From: Streptacidiphilus carbonis
Lineage (GTDB): Bacteria > Actinomycetota > Actinomycetes > Streptomycetales > Streptomycetaceae
Direction of reading: 5' to 3'
DNA length: 57,320 nt
Assembly: GCF_000787775.1 (NCBI RefSeq)
Contig: NZ_BBPM01000006.1
Location: 74,939 to 132,258, forward strand
The position numbers and the translations under genes are program-made. The notes beneath the pieces were generated by a model that saw nothing but the letters and a program-made list of their open reading frames with translations, ran no database searches and was not told the origin of the DNA. This document shows positions 50,983-57,320 of this stretch, in pieces (the stretch's first letter is position 1; the number at the start of each line of letters is the position of its first letter).

Positions 50983-52473
50983 TCATGCGGGGTCGTAGGA
51001 GGGTTCCAGTCCGTGTCGGCTTTCCGGTAGGGCGGCGGGTTCGCCGCGGGTGTTGGAGGCGCGCAGCCCGATGGCTCCGGCTGCCAGCAGGCAGAGGGCG
51101 CTGACGAGCAGGGCCCGCTGGAATCCGGCGGTGAGTGCCTCCGAGGGCGGGGTGTGCGCGGCCAGCAGACGGCTGGTGCGGCTGGTCGCGATCCCGCTGA
51201 ACACCGCCAGGCCGAGCGCTGACCCGAGCTGGAACGAAGTGGTGATCAGAGCCGCGGCCAGTCCGGCCTGTTCCTCGGGCACGCCCGCGTTCGCGGCCGT
51301 CTGCACACCGGCGTACAGCAGTCCGAGCCCGGCCCCCATGAGTACCAGCGGGGCGAGCAGGTCGCCGAGATAGGTGCCGTCCACCGGGATGCGGGAGAGC
51401 CAGAAGATGCCGCCGGCGGCGATCAGCGCACCGGAGACGATGACCGGACGGGTACCGGTCCGGACGAACATCTTCGTCGCCACGGTCGAGCCGAACCCGA
51501 TGCCTACGGTCACCGGCAGGTACGAGAGCCCGGTCCGCAACTGGGAGTAGCCCAGCACGTCCTGCATGTACAGAGTGACGAAGAAGAACATCGAGTAGAA
51601 CCCGGCCCAGGCGATCACCTGGGTGGCGTCGGCCGCGGCCAGGCCCTTGATCCGGAAGATCGACATCGGGACCAGCGGATGGGCCCGCCGCTGCTCGTTG
51701 ACCACGAACGCGGCCATCAGCACCGCCGAGGCGGCCAGCCCGCCGATGGTGCGTCCGGCACCCCAGCCCTCGTCCGGCGCCTTCACCAAGGTGAAGATCA
51801 GCAGCAGCATGCCGGCGGTGACCAGCACCGCTCCGACCGCGTCGAAACCGCCCGGCACGGACCGGCCGCGGTCGGCCTTCAGGATCCGGATGGCTCCGAC
51901 CAGCACCAGCGCGCACAGCGGAAGGTTCACGAAGAACACCCAGCGCCAGCCGAGGTCCTGGGTGAGCAGCCCGCCGAAGAACACCCCGACCGCCGCGGCC
52001 AGTCCGCTGATCCCGGCCCACACGCCCAGCGCCTTGTGCCGGTCCGAGTTCTGGAAGGTGGTGGTCAGGATGGACAGCGCGGCCGGGGACATCATCGCCG
52101 CCCCGAATCCCTGGGCGAGCCGGGCGCCGACCAGCAGCCCCTGGCTGTCCGCCAACCCGCAGGCCAGCGAGGACGCCGCGAACAACGCGGTCCCGGCGAT
52201 CAGCAGCCGCCGCCTCCCCAGCAGGTCCCCGGCCCGACCGCCGAGCAGCAGGAACCCGCCATAGGTGACCAGGTAGCCGCTGACCACCCACTGCAGGTTC
52301 TGCACCGAGAACCCCAGATGCGTACGGATGGTCGGCAGCGCGACGTTCACGATCGAGCCGTCCACGACGTCAAGGAACGTCACCGCGCACAGCAGCGCCA
52401 GCGTGACCCTGCCGCGCCCGGTCGCCAGGAACGACCCCTGCGGCGGTGCCGTCGCGGTCATGGCGTCGCTCAC
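50983..52473 (-). CDS. MFS multidrug transporter, DHA2 (EmrB/QacA) family
   Basis: A 496-residue membrane antiporter with 14 predicted helices. Motifs: FLDVVDGSIVNVALPTIRTHLGFS in helix 1, LLGGRAGDLLGRRR (motif A), GARLAQGFGAAMMSPAALSIL, and GVFFGGLLTQDLGWRWVFFVNLP (motif C region). It exports hydrophobic compounds using the proton gradient. The GTG at 52473 overlaps the stop of the YCII gene (GTGA), giving translational coupling; ATG 52461 is the alternative. Operon YCII-MFS, divergent from the ECF sigma factor gene. Confidence 0.9.
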   Translation of the reverse strand: MSDAMTATAPPQGSFLATGRGRVTLALLCAVTFLDVVDGSIVNVALPTIRTHLGFSVQNLQWVVSGYLVTYGGFLLLGGRAGDLLGRRRLLIAGTALFAASSLACGLADSQGLLVGARLAQGFGAAMMSPAALSILTTTFQNSDRHKALGVWAGISGLAAAVGVFFGGLLTQDLGWRWVFFVNLPLCALVLVGAIRILKADRGRSVPGGFDAVGAVLVTAGMLLLIFTLVKAPDEGWGAGRTIGGLAASAVLMAAFVVNEQRRAHPLVPMSIFRIKGLAAADATQVIAWAGFYSMFFFVTLYMQDVLGYSQLRTGLSYLPVTVGIGFGSTVATKMFVRTGTRPVIVSGALIAAGGIFWLSRIPVDGTYLGDLLAPLVLMGAGLGLLYAGVQTAANAGVPEEQAGLAAALITTSFQLGSALGLAVFSGIATSRTSRLLAAHTPPSEALTAGFQRALLVSALCLLAAGAIGLRASNTRGEPAALPESRHGLEPSYDPA

Positions 52474-52769
52474 GATCCGGCGGCTTCCATGACGGGGCCG
52501 ACCTCGACGCCGCCGCCGACCCGCAGCACCGGGCAGTCCTTGGCCAGCGCCAGCGCGGAATCCATGTCCTCGGCGGACACCACCGAGTAGGCGACCATCC
52601 GGGAGCCGCTGCCGCCGACCTCGCCGACCGAGGCGTAACCGGTCACCGCGTTGCCGACGTCCACCAGGGCCGGGCCCAACTCCCCGAACCAGGCCTGCCA
52701 CTCGGCCGGCGTTCCGGCGTCGGGCGCGTAGTCGGAGGGCACACGGAAGGAGAAGACGTACTTGGTCAT
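52470..52769 (-). CDS. YCII-related protein
   Basis: A 99-residue protein beginning MTKYVFSFRVPSDYAPDAGTPAEWQAWFGELGPALVDVG and ending in ALAKDCPVLRVGGGVEVGPVMEAAG, the dimeric alpha/beta-barrel pattern of YCII-like proteins that sit next to ECF sigma factors. It lacks the DGPF motif of the copy at 20611. No reaction is known. ATG 52769; coupled to the MFS gene by a 4-nt overlap. Likely regulated with it by the divergent sigma factor or through the dyad at 52847. Confidence 0.75.
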   Translation of the reverse strand: MTKYVFSFRVPSDYAPDAGTPAEWQAWFGELGPALVDVGNAVTGYASVGEVGGSGSRMVAYSVVSAEDMDSALALAKDCPVLRVGGGVEVGPVMEAAGS

Positions 52770-52846
52770 GATCTGTGGTCCTGTTCTGTTTCGGGCGCCC
52801 CGGGCCGGGACCGCCTCCAATCGGGTAGACGCCACCGCCCTCCCGG

Positions 52847-52873
52847 AATTGGGCGGCGCAACACCGCCCAATT
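52847..52873. promoter_or_regulatory. Perfect dyad between YCII-MFS operon and ECF sigma gene
   Basis: AATTGGGCGG (52847-52856) and CCGCCCAATT (52864-52873), perfect 10-bp arms with a 7-nt spacer, roughly midway between the divergent starts at 52769 and 52943. Its position suits a single operator for both units; as RNA it would also be a stable hairpin in the sigma-gene leader. Confidence 0.55.
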
Positions 52874-52942
52874 TGCCGAGCCGACGGGATCCATACCGTT
52901 GAGCGGCCGAACGCGCTGCGAAGAGACGAAAGGCGAGGATGC

Positions 52943-54013
52943 ATGCCTACGGAGACGGACACGACGGACCTGATCGCTCGGGCCCGGGCCGGAGACCACA
53001 ACGCGTTCCGCGACCTGGTCCAGGGCCACTCCCACGAGTTGCAGGTGCACTGCTACCGCATCCTGGGATCCCTGCAGGACGCCGAGGACGCACTCCAGGA
53101 GACCCTCGTGTCCGCCTGGCGTAACCTCGGCGAGTTCGGCCAGCGGTCCTCACTGCGGACCTGGCTGTACCAGATCGCGACCAACCGGTGCCTGAGCATG
53201 CTGCGCGCCGACAGCCGACGCCCCCGCACCGCCCCCACGGCTCCTGAGGCCACCCTGCCGGAACCCTCCGGCGCCGGCGACGCCCCGCCCTGGTTGGAGC
53301 CCTACCCCGACGTCCTGCTCGACCGACTCGTCGACCAGCGCCCCGGGCCGGAGGCCCGCTACGAGACCACCGAGGCCATCTCCCTGGCCTTCATCACCGC
53401 CCTGCAGCTGCTGCCCCCGCGCCAACGCGCCGCGCTGGTCCTCCGCGACGTCCTGGGCTACCACGCCGCCGAAGCGGCCCGGATGCTCGACACCACCCAG
53501 GAAGCCGTGAGCAGCGCCCTCAAACGCGCCCGCGCCACCGTCGACAACCACCTCGCCGGATCCGGCAGCAGCGGCGGCGGCGCCAGCAGCACCGACGCCG
53601 GCAGCCGCCGGGCCGACCGCCAACCCGACACCGCCGCCGAACAACGGCTGGTCGCCCGGTTCACCGATGCCATGGAACGCGCCGACCTGGACGCCCTGAT
53701 CGAACTGCTGGTCACCGACGTGCGGCTCTCCATGCCCCCGGCCATGGTCGAGTACCGCGGCATCGAGACAGCCGAGCGCATCTTCGCCTCCGTCACCTTC
53801 CGCCCCGGCCACGCCTACCGCGTGGTACCCACCCGCGCCAACGGCCAGCCCGCCTTCGGCCTGTACCTGGCAGAACCCGATGCCCGCGTCTACCGCGCCT
53901 CCTGCTTCCTGGTCATCACCACCGCGGGCGACCGCATCACCGCCATCACCAGCTTCAGCACCGAGGTCATGACGCGCTTCGGACTGCCCCGAACGTTCCC
54001 CGAAGCGGACTGA
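52943..54013 (+). CDS. ECF sigma factor with C-terminal SnoaL-like domain (SigG/ECF56-like)
   Basis: A 356-residue sigma factor. Region 2 at ~8-75 (DHNAFRDLVQGHSHELQVHCYRILGSLQDAEDALQETLVSAWRNL, then SSLRTWLYQIATNRCLSMLRADSRR), region 4 at ~145-200 (LQLLPPRQRAALVLRDVLGYHAAEAARMLDTTQEAVSSALKRARATV), a Ser/Gly/Ala linker, and an NTF2/SnoaL-like domain at ~222-345 (LVARFTDAMERADLDALIELLVTDVRLSMPP...). In such ECF groups the SnoaL-like domain replaces an anti-sigma factor and tunes activity. ATG 52943 with GGCGAGG. Divergent YCII-MFS operon is the probable target. Confidence 0.92.
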   Translation: MPTETDTTDLIARARAGDHNAFRDLVQGHSHELQVHCYRILGSLQDAEDALQETLVSAWRNLGEFGQRSSLRTWLYQIATNRCLSMLRADSRRPRTAPTAPEATLPEPSGAGDAPPWLEPYPDVLLDRLVDQRPGPEARYETTEAISLAFITALQLLPPRQRAALVLRDVLGYHAAEAARMLDTTQEAVSSALKRARATVDNHLAGSGSSGGGASSTDAGSRRADRQPDTAAEQRLVARFTDAMERADLDALIELLVTDVRLSMPPAMVEYRGIETAERIFASVTFRPGHAYRVVPTRANGQPAFGLYLAEPDARVYRASCFLVITTAGDRITAITSFSTEVMTRFGLPRTFPEAD

Positions 54014-54139
54014 CTCCTGGCGCGGGATGACTGCGTCACGGTCGGATAACGAAGCCGATCCCGTGCAGCAGCACCGGGGCGACTGCCGTCTGTTCCTGGT
54101 GCCGCCGATGACGGCGGACCGACTCTGGGGGGATCAGTC

Positions 54140-55291
54140 GTGCGGAAGTCAGGAAAGTACACAGCGACGTCGCTGATGGCGCTCGCGCTGGTGGGCGCGG
54201 CGGGGACGGGCTCGGTCGGCCTCGCGCCCGCCGCGGCCGCCGCGGCCGTCACCACGCCCACCGCGGCGGCCGGGTACTGCCAGGTGGCCACGCCGCCGCA
54301 GTGGACCAGGGCGATGCAGTCCGGCCGGCTGCCCGGCGTCGCCGGCCTGCACAGCCAGACCCTCGCGGTGTCGGCCGACGGGCTCACCCGCTTCGTGGTC
54401 CTGTCCGACGCCACCAGCCAGCGACTGGTGGAGATGCACGGCAAGTCGACGGCCTACCGGGTGATCGCCCGGTACCCGTCCGGCTGGCAGTCGGGCACCG
54501 GTTTCGGCATGGCGGGCTTCGACGGCCGACACCTGGCCTACCTGGTGAACACCGACTCGTCCGACACCACCTGGAAGATCTACTCCTACGACACCCGTGG
54601 CACCGCCGCGCCCCGGCTGATCGGCGCCCAGCAGGACCTGGAGGTGCCGGCCGGGCCCTTCGTGGTCCCGCAGGTCAGCGCCGGGCTGGCCACCTGGGTG
54701 CAGCCGCTGCGGGACGGCACCAGGCAGGTGCACGCCTACGACCTGGCCGCCCACCGGGACCGCGTGGTCACCACCGCGCACGTCTACCGATCGGTCTTCG
54801 CCGGAGACCTGCTGGTCTGGCAGGTCTCCCCGGCGCCGGACGCGCCGACCGTGCTGCGGGCGGTGGACGTCAGGACCTGGGCGCCGGTGCGGCTCCCCGC
54901 GCCGCTCGCCGCGGTGCGCGACGCCTGGGAGGTCGTCTCGGACGGCACCCGGTGGTTCTGGCTCTCGTCCGACTTCTCCGGCATCAGCGCCTGGCAGCCC
55001 GGCTGGGCCCGACCGGTGACGGTGCTCGCGGGCGGCGCGGGGGTGCAGGGCCTCGGCCTGGCCGGGCGGCTGCTCAGCTACACCGACGACACCGCCACCT
55101 ACCTGGTCGACCTGAGCAGCCACAGCCGCACCCGGGCCACCCCGCGCTGGGGCCTCTCGGAGGTCAACGGCACGCGGATGGAGATCGGCTACCTGGCCAC
55201 CGACAGCAAGACCGCGCCCCTGGTCGAATACGAGGTGAACAGCGCCGCCCTTCCGCGACTGCCGCACTGCCCGGCACCGAGCGCGCCCTAG
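54140..55291 (+). CDS. Secreted beta-propeller-like protein of unknown function
   Basis: A 383-residue exported protein. GTG at 54140 with GGGGGGA; signal peptide about 1-37 (KYTATSLMALALVGAAGTGSVGLAPAAAAAA). The mature part shows repeated strand pairs with W-rich blocks (FVVLSDATSQRLVE, HLAYLVNTDSSDTTWKIYSYDTRG, AGLATWVQPLRDGTRQVHAYDLAAHRDRVV, DLLVWQVSPAPDA, WFWLSSDFSGISAWQPG, LLSYTDDTATYLVDLSS), spaced ~45-55 residues apart as in six- or seven-bladed propellers. No enzyme motif is visible. C47 and C378 are the only mature cysteines and may link N- and C-termini. Confidence 0.75.
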   Translation: MRKSGKYTATSLMALALVGAAGTGSVGLAPAAAAAAVTTPTAAAGYCQVATPPQWTRAMQSGRLPGVAGLHSQTLAVSADGLTRFVVLSDATSQRLVEMHGKSTAYRVIARYPSGWQSGTGFGMAGFDGRHLAYLVNTDSSDTTWKIYSYDTRGTAAPRLIGAQQDLEVPAGPFVVPQVSAGLATWVQPLRDGTRQVHAYDLAAHRDRVVTTAHVYRSVFAGDLLVWQVSPAPDAPTVLRAVDVRTWAPVRLPAPLAAVRDAWEVVSDGTRWFWLSSDFSGISAWQPGWARPVTVLAGGAGVQGLGLAGRLLSYTDDTATYLVDLSSHSRTRATPRWGLSEVNGTRMEIGYLATDSKTAPLVEYEVNSAALPRLPHCPAPSAP

Positions 55292-55306
55292 CCGGGGCTT
55301 CGCCGT

Positions 55307-56494
55307 CTATGCCGGGTCCAGTACGGAGAAGCGCAGCCCCGCGGCGGTGAGGCGGTCGATGAGGGCGGTGCCGAGAGCCTCGGCGGTGGTCACCTGGCCG
55401 GACGTGGGCGGCAGTTGGTCGAAGGCCAGCGAGAGCGCGGACTCGGCGAGCATCACCGCGGTCTCGCTGTAGCCGGGGTCTCCGCCGGAGACCTCGGCGA
55501 CCACCCGCCGGCCGCCGCTCTCGCCGACGAACCTGACGGTGAACCAACTGTCGGCCCGCTGCTGCTCGCTGGGCCCCTGGCCCGGTCTCCGCAGGGCGGA
55601 GACGGCCCGGCGCAGCGGCGGGACCTGGGCCAGACCGACCACGACGACGGCGCCGACGACTGCGGCCAGCGCCACCGGCAGCCGTTTGACGGCCGCGTGG
55701 TGCGCATAGCGGAAGTCCGGGCCGTAGCCGGGCAGCGCCGCCGCGGAGCGCGCCACGATCTGCCCGTCGATGCTGGGCAGCGGCAGCACCCAGGCCCTCG
55801 CCGCGCGGGACCGGCGCGGCAGGCTGGTGACGGCCCTGACCCGGCGTCCGGCCGGACGCGGCTCGACGGCCCGGCGCGCACGGGCGGTGCGGGCCATCGG
55901 CAGCAGCCGGGAGAAGGCGGTCAGAGCGGAGTCCAGGGTGCCGCCGGAGATCGTCCCGCCGGCCCGTACGAAGCCCTGCACGTTGATGGGCAGTTTGTCG
56001 CTGCCCGGCGGCAGGGCGTTGACCGTGAACAGGACGCCGAGGTCGTGCGGGACCGAGTCGAACCCGCAGGCGTGCACGAGGCGTGCGCCGGTCTCCCGGG
56101 CGCGCTGGTGCCAGCGCAGATACATCAGGTCCACGAACTCCGGCTCACCGGTCAGGTCGACGTAGTCGGTGCCCGCGTCCGCGCAGGCCGCCACCAGGGG
56201 TTCGCCGTGGCGCAGATAGGGGCCGACCGTGGAGATCACCACCCGGGTGGACGCCGCCACCTGGCGCAGCCCGGCGGGAACGGCCGAGTCGGCGACCAGC
56301 AGCGGCAGTTCGGCCAGAACGGGACGGTCGGCGGCGAGCCGGGCGCGCAGCGCCTCCAGCTTCTCGCGGTCCCGGCCGGCCAGCGCCCAGCGGCAGCCGG
56401 CCGGGGCCGCCGAGGCGAGGTGGGCGGCGGTCAGCCGCCCGGTGAAGCCGGTCGCGCCGAACAGCACCACGTCGAACTCGCGCTCCGGCTCCAT
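55307..56494 (-). CDS. Saccharopine dehydrogenase-like / trans-acting enoyl reductase family protein
   Basis: A 395-residue NAD(P)-binding protein: FDVVLFGATGFTGRLTAAHL (Rossmann, about 8-27), WALAGRDREKLEALRARL, STVGPYLRHGEPLVAACADAGTDYVDLTGEPEFVD, ARLVHACGFDSVPHDLGVLF, and a membrane-apt segment (VALAAVVGAVVVVGLAQVPPLRRAV, ~272-296). These are features of the family containing mycobacterial trans-acting enoyl reductases for lipid synthesis. The substrate is unknown. ATG 56494; it converges with the secreted propeller-like gene across 15 nt. Confidence 0.88.
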   Translation of the reverse strand: MEPEREFDVVLFGATGFTGRLTAAHLASAAPAGCRWALAGRDREKLEALRARLAADRPVLAELPLLVADSAVPAGLRQVAASTRVVISTVGPYLRHGEPLVAACADAGTDYVDLTGEPEFVDLMYLRWHQRARETGARLVHACGFDSVPHDLGVLFTVNALPPGSDKLPINVQGFVRAGGTISGGTLDSALTAFSRLLPMARTARARRAVEPRPAGRRVRAVTSLPRRSRAARAWVLPLPSIDGQIVARSAAALPGYGPDFRYAHHAAVKRLPVALAAVVGAVVVVGLAQVPPLRRAVSALRRPGQGPSEQQRADSWFTVRFVGESGGRRVVAEVSGGDPGYSETAVMLAESALSLAFDQLPPTSGQVTTAEALGTALIDRLTAAGLRFSVLDPA

Positions 56495-56664
56495 GCCCGC
56501 CCACACCTTACTGTCGAGTAGCATCCCAGCGGCCACGCTAGGTACGCGCCGGCCCGGCTGTCAACGCCGGCACCGCAGGACACTGCCGGAGCCGGCCCGG
56601 CCTGGGCAACGGACGAAGCCGCGCCGTCCCAGGCGCCCTGCCCGAGACGCTTCCTGACCTCAGG

Positions 56665-56787
56665 TCAGCGGCGCCCCGAACGGAACGCACCGACGACTGT
56701 GGCCACGACTGCGGCGGCGAGGACGGCGAAGAGGACGCTATTGATGATCCAGTAACCGGTGTCGGATACAGCGGCAAGGTAGCTCAT
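56665..56787 (-). CDS. Small single-pass membrane protein
   Basis: A 40-residue peptide: MSYLAAVSDTGYWIINSVLF followed by AVLAAAVVATVVGAFRSGRR. One transmembrane helix (about 12-34) ends in a basic RSGRR. The ATG at 56787 has GGCAGG at ~9 nt; the longer frame upstream is unconserved-looking. I do not know a function. It stands alone between two longer genes. Evidence is the membrane helix with positive-inside ending and normal codon bias. Confidence 0.45.
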   Translation of the reverse strand: MSYLAAVSDTGYWIINSVLFAVLAAAVVATVVGAFRSGRR

Positions 56788-56874
56788 ACCGAACGCCTGC
56801 CCCGAATCGGCCGCCGCGCGCGTCCGGGAATCCGAACAGATCCGTTCCGCACCCGGTTCCGGTCTGCCAACTCG

Positions 56875-56904
56875 TTGACATGTCTGCCGCACCGCCCTTA
56901 TACC
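56875..56904 (+). promoter_or_regulatory. Promoter of the discoidin-domain gene
   Basis: TTGACA (56875-56880), 18 nt, TATACC (56899-56904): a near-consensus promoter. The predicted start is at about 56911, at the edge of the palindrome 56912-56925. Confidence 0.65.
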
Positions 56905-56911
56905 TCATGGG

Positions 56912-56925
56912 AGAGAGCGCTCTCT
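56912..56925. promoter_or_regulatory. LacI/CebR-type operator at the transcription start
   Basis: AGAGAGCGCTCTCT, a perfect 14-bp palindrome directly after the -10 region and 39 nt before the ATG at 56965. It shares the GAGAGCGCTCTC core exactly with 37550-37561; a repressor here would block initiation. Confidence 0.65.
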
Positions 56926-56964
56926 GGAAACCCCACCCTTCCCTTTGACCAAGCTGGAGCCGCC

Positions 56965-57320
56965 ATGCAGGCCCACCCCTCCGAAGGATCACTCCTCAGA
57001 GGTGCTCTGCTCCGCCCGGCGCACGCCGCCTTCCTCTTCTGCGTAGCCCTGTGCCTGGCGATCTGCACGATCGCCGCGCCCTCCGCCCACGCCGCCGACA
57101 CCCTGCTGTCGCAGGGAAGGACGACCACCGCGTCCTCCACCGAGAACGCCGGCACCCCGGCCGCCGACGCCACCGACGGCAACACCGGCACCCGGTGGTC
57201 CAGCGCGTTCAGCGACCCGCAGTGGCTGGAGGTCGACCTCGGCGCCACGGCCACCATTGACAAGGTGGTGCTGAACTGGGAGGCCGCCTACGGCACCGCG
57301 TTCCAGATCCAGACCTCCAA
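56965..57320 (+). CDS. Secreted discoidin (F5/8 type C, CBM32) domain protein, 3' end outside window
   Basis: The first 118 codons of a larger gene cut by the window edge. Signal peptide about 1-43 (LLRPAHAAFLFCVALCLAICTIAAPSAHAA), then the start of a discoidin/CBM32 domain: LLSQGRTTTASSTENAGTPAADATDGNTGTRWSSAFSDPQWLEVDLGATATIDKVVLNWEAAYGTAFQIQTS. The W...W and D-G-N-x-x-T-R-W pattern is characteristic. Such domains bind sugars and often lead glycoside hydrolases. ATG 56965 after GGAG. Its LacI-type operator links it to the GH3 gene. Confidence 0.85.
   Translation, partial: MQAHPSEGSLLRGALLRPAHAAFLFCVALCLAICTIAAPSAHAADTLLSQGRTTTASSTENAGTPAADATDGNTGTRWSSAFSDPQWLEVDLGATATIDKVVLNWEAAYGTAFQIQTS

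Overview
The window is chromosomal DNA of a high-GC Gram-positive filamentous bacterium, most likely a member of the Streptomycetaceae (Streptomyces, Kitasatospora or Streptacidiphilus). Supporting points are third-position GC bias in every gene, many GTG starts, the 25-residue actinobacterial ribosomal protein bL37, ECF sigma factors paired with YCII proteins, a LAETG-anchored thioester surface protein, a VanJ-like protein, and cellulases with CBM2 modules under a CebR-type operator. I see no rRNA, tRNA, CRISPR array, insertion sequence or replication origin. The gene content looks like an accessory chromosome region: regulators, secreted hydrolases and small oxidoreductases, with short intergenic gaps.

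Layout. (1) 55-7280: amine/amide catabolism. A class III aminotransferase and an aldehyde dehydrogenase lie opposite a TetR regulator. A tightly overlapped RidA-DUF1028-M20 hydrolase operon faces a LysR regulator across an ATC-N9-GAT box. (2) 7297-11083: TetR, an ABM-domain protein, a RibD/DHFR-like reductase, a carboxylesterase and a glutaredoxin; the ABM/RibD divergent region carries two different large dyads. (3) 11272-14075: DrrAB-type ABC exporter behind three TGTCAGCG repeats, and a secreted amidase-like protein. (4) 14275-19404: LysR-controlled MFS/muconolactone-isomerase pair with a DinB remnant, then an SDR, an NTF2-like protein and a nitrilase-family protein. (5) 19457-21018: ECF42-type sigma factor with its DGPF/YCII partner. 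(6) 21295-25890: glutamic (G1) peptidase, an apparently leaderless Clp_N/HTH protein behind twin palindromes, and a two-component system followed by a VanJ-like membrane phosphatase. (7) 26012-30728: small genes (VOC, Imm5-like, PPOX, PGPGW, HxlR, SDR) and a 5'-truncated GH79-like pseudogene with a ricin-B lectin tail. (8) 30748-35586: glpF/glpD without glpK, bL37, and an acyltransferase. (9) 35933-48008: surface and polysaccharide region: thioester adhesin, GH3 with lectin, GH46 chitosanase, lipoprotein, epoxide hydrolase, cupin, OsmC, then a GH5-GH12 cellulase operon. (10) 48223-57320: XRE/AKR pair, orphan MazF-like toxin, MFS-YCII operon divergent from an ECF sigma factor with a SnoaL-like tail, a secreted propeller-like protein, a saccharopine-dehydrogenase-like reductase, and a discoidin-domain protein cut by the window end.

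How genes work together. The strongest functional unit is the polysaccharide set: LacI/CebR-type palindromes centred on AGCGCT precede the GH3 gene and the final discoidin-domain gene and overlap the start of the GH5 gene, while the chitosanase has its own TTAGGAA-type dyad. This implies cellulose/beta-glucan degradation under a shared sugar-responsive repressor, with chitosan use controlled separately. Several regulators sit opposite their probable targets with visible operators (LysR at 6297, HxlR at 29828, TetR/ABM at 8364-8523, ECF/YCII at 52847). The most unusual structure is the Clp_N/HTH gene at 22111: two identical CGTCAAT-N5-ATTGACG palindromes are embedded in a TTGACG-N17-TACGAT promoter whose predicted start point is the ATG itself.
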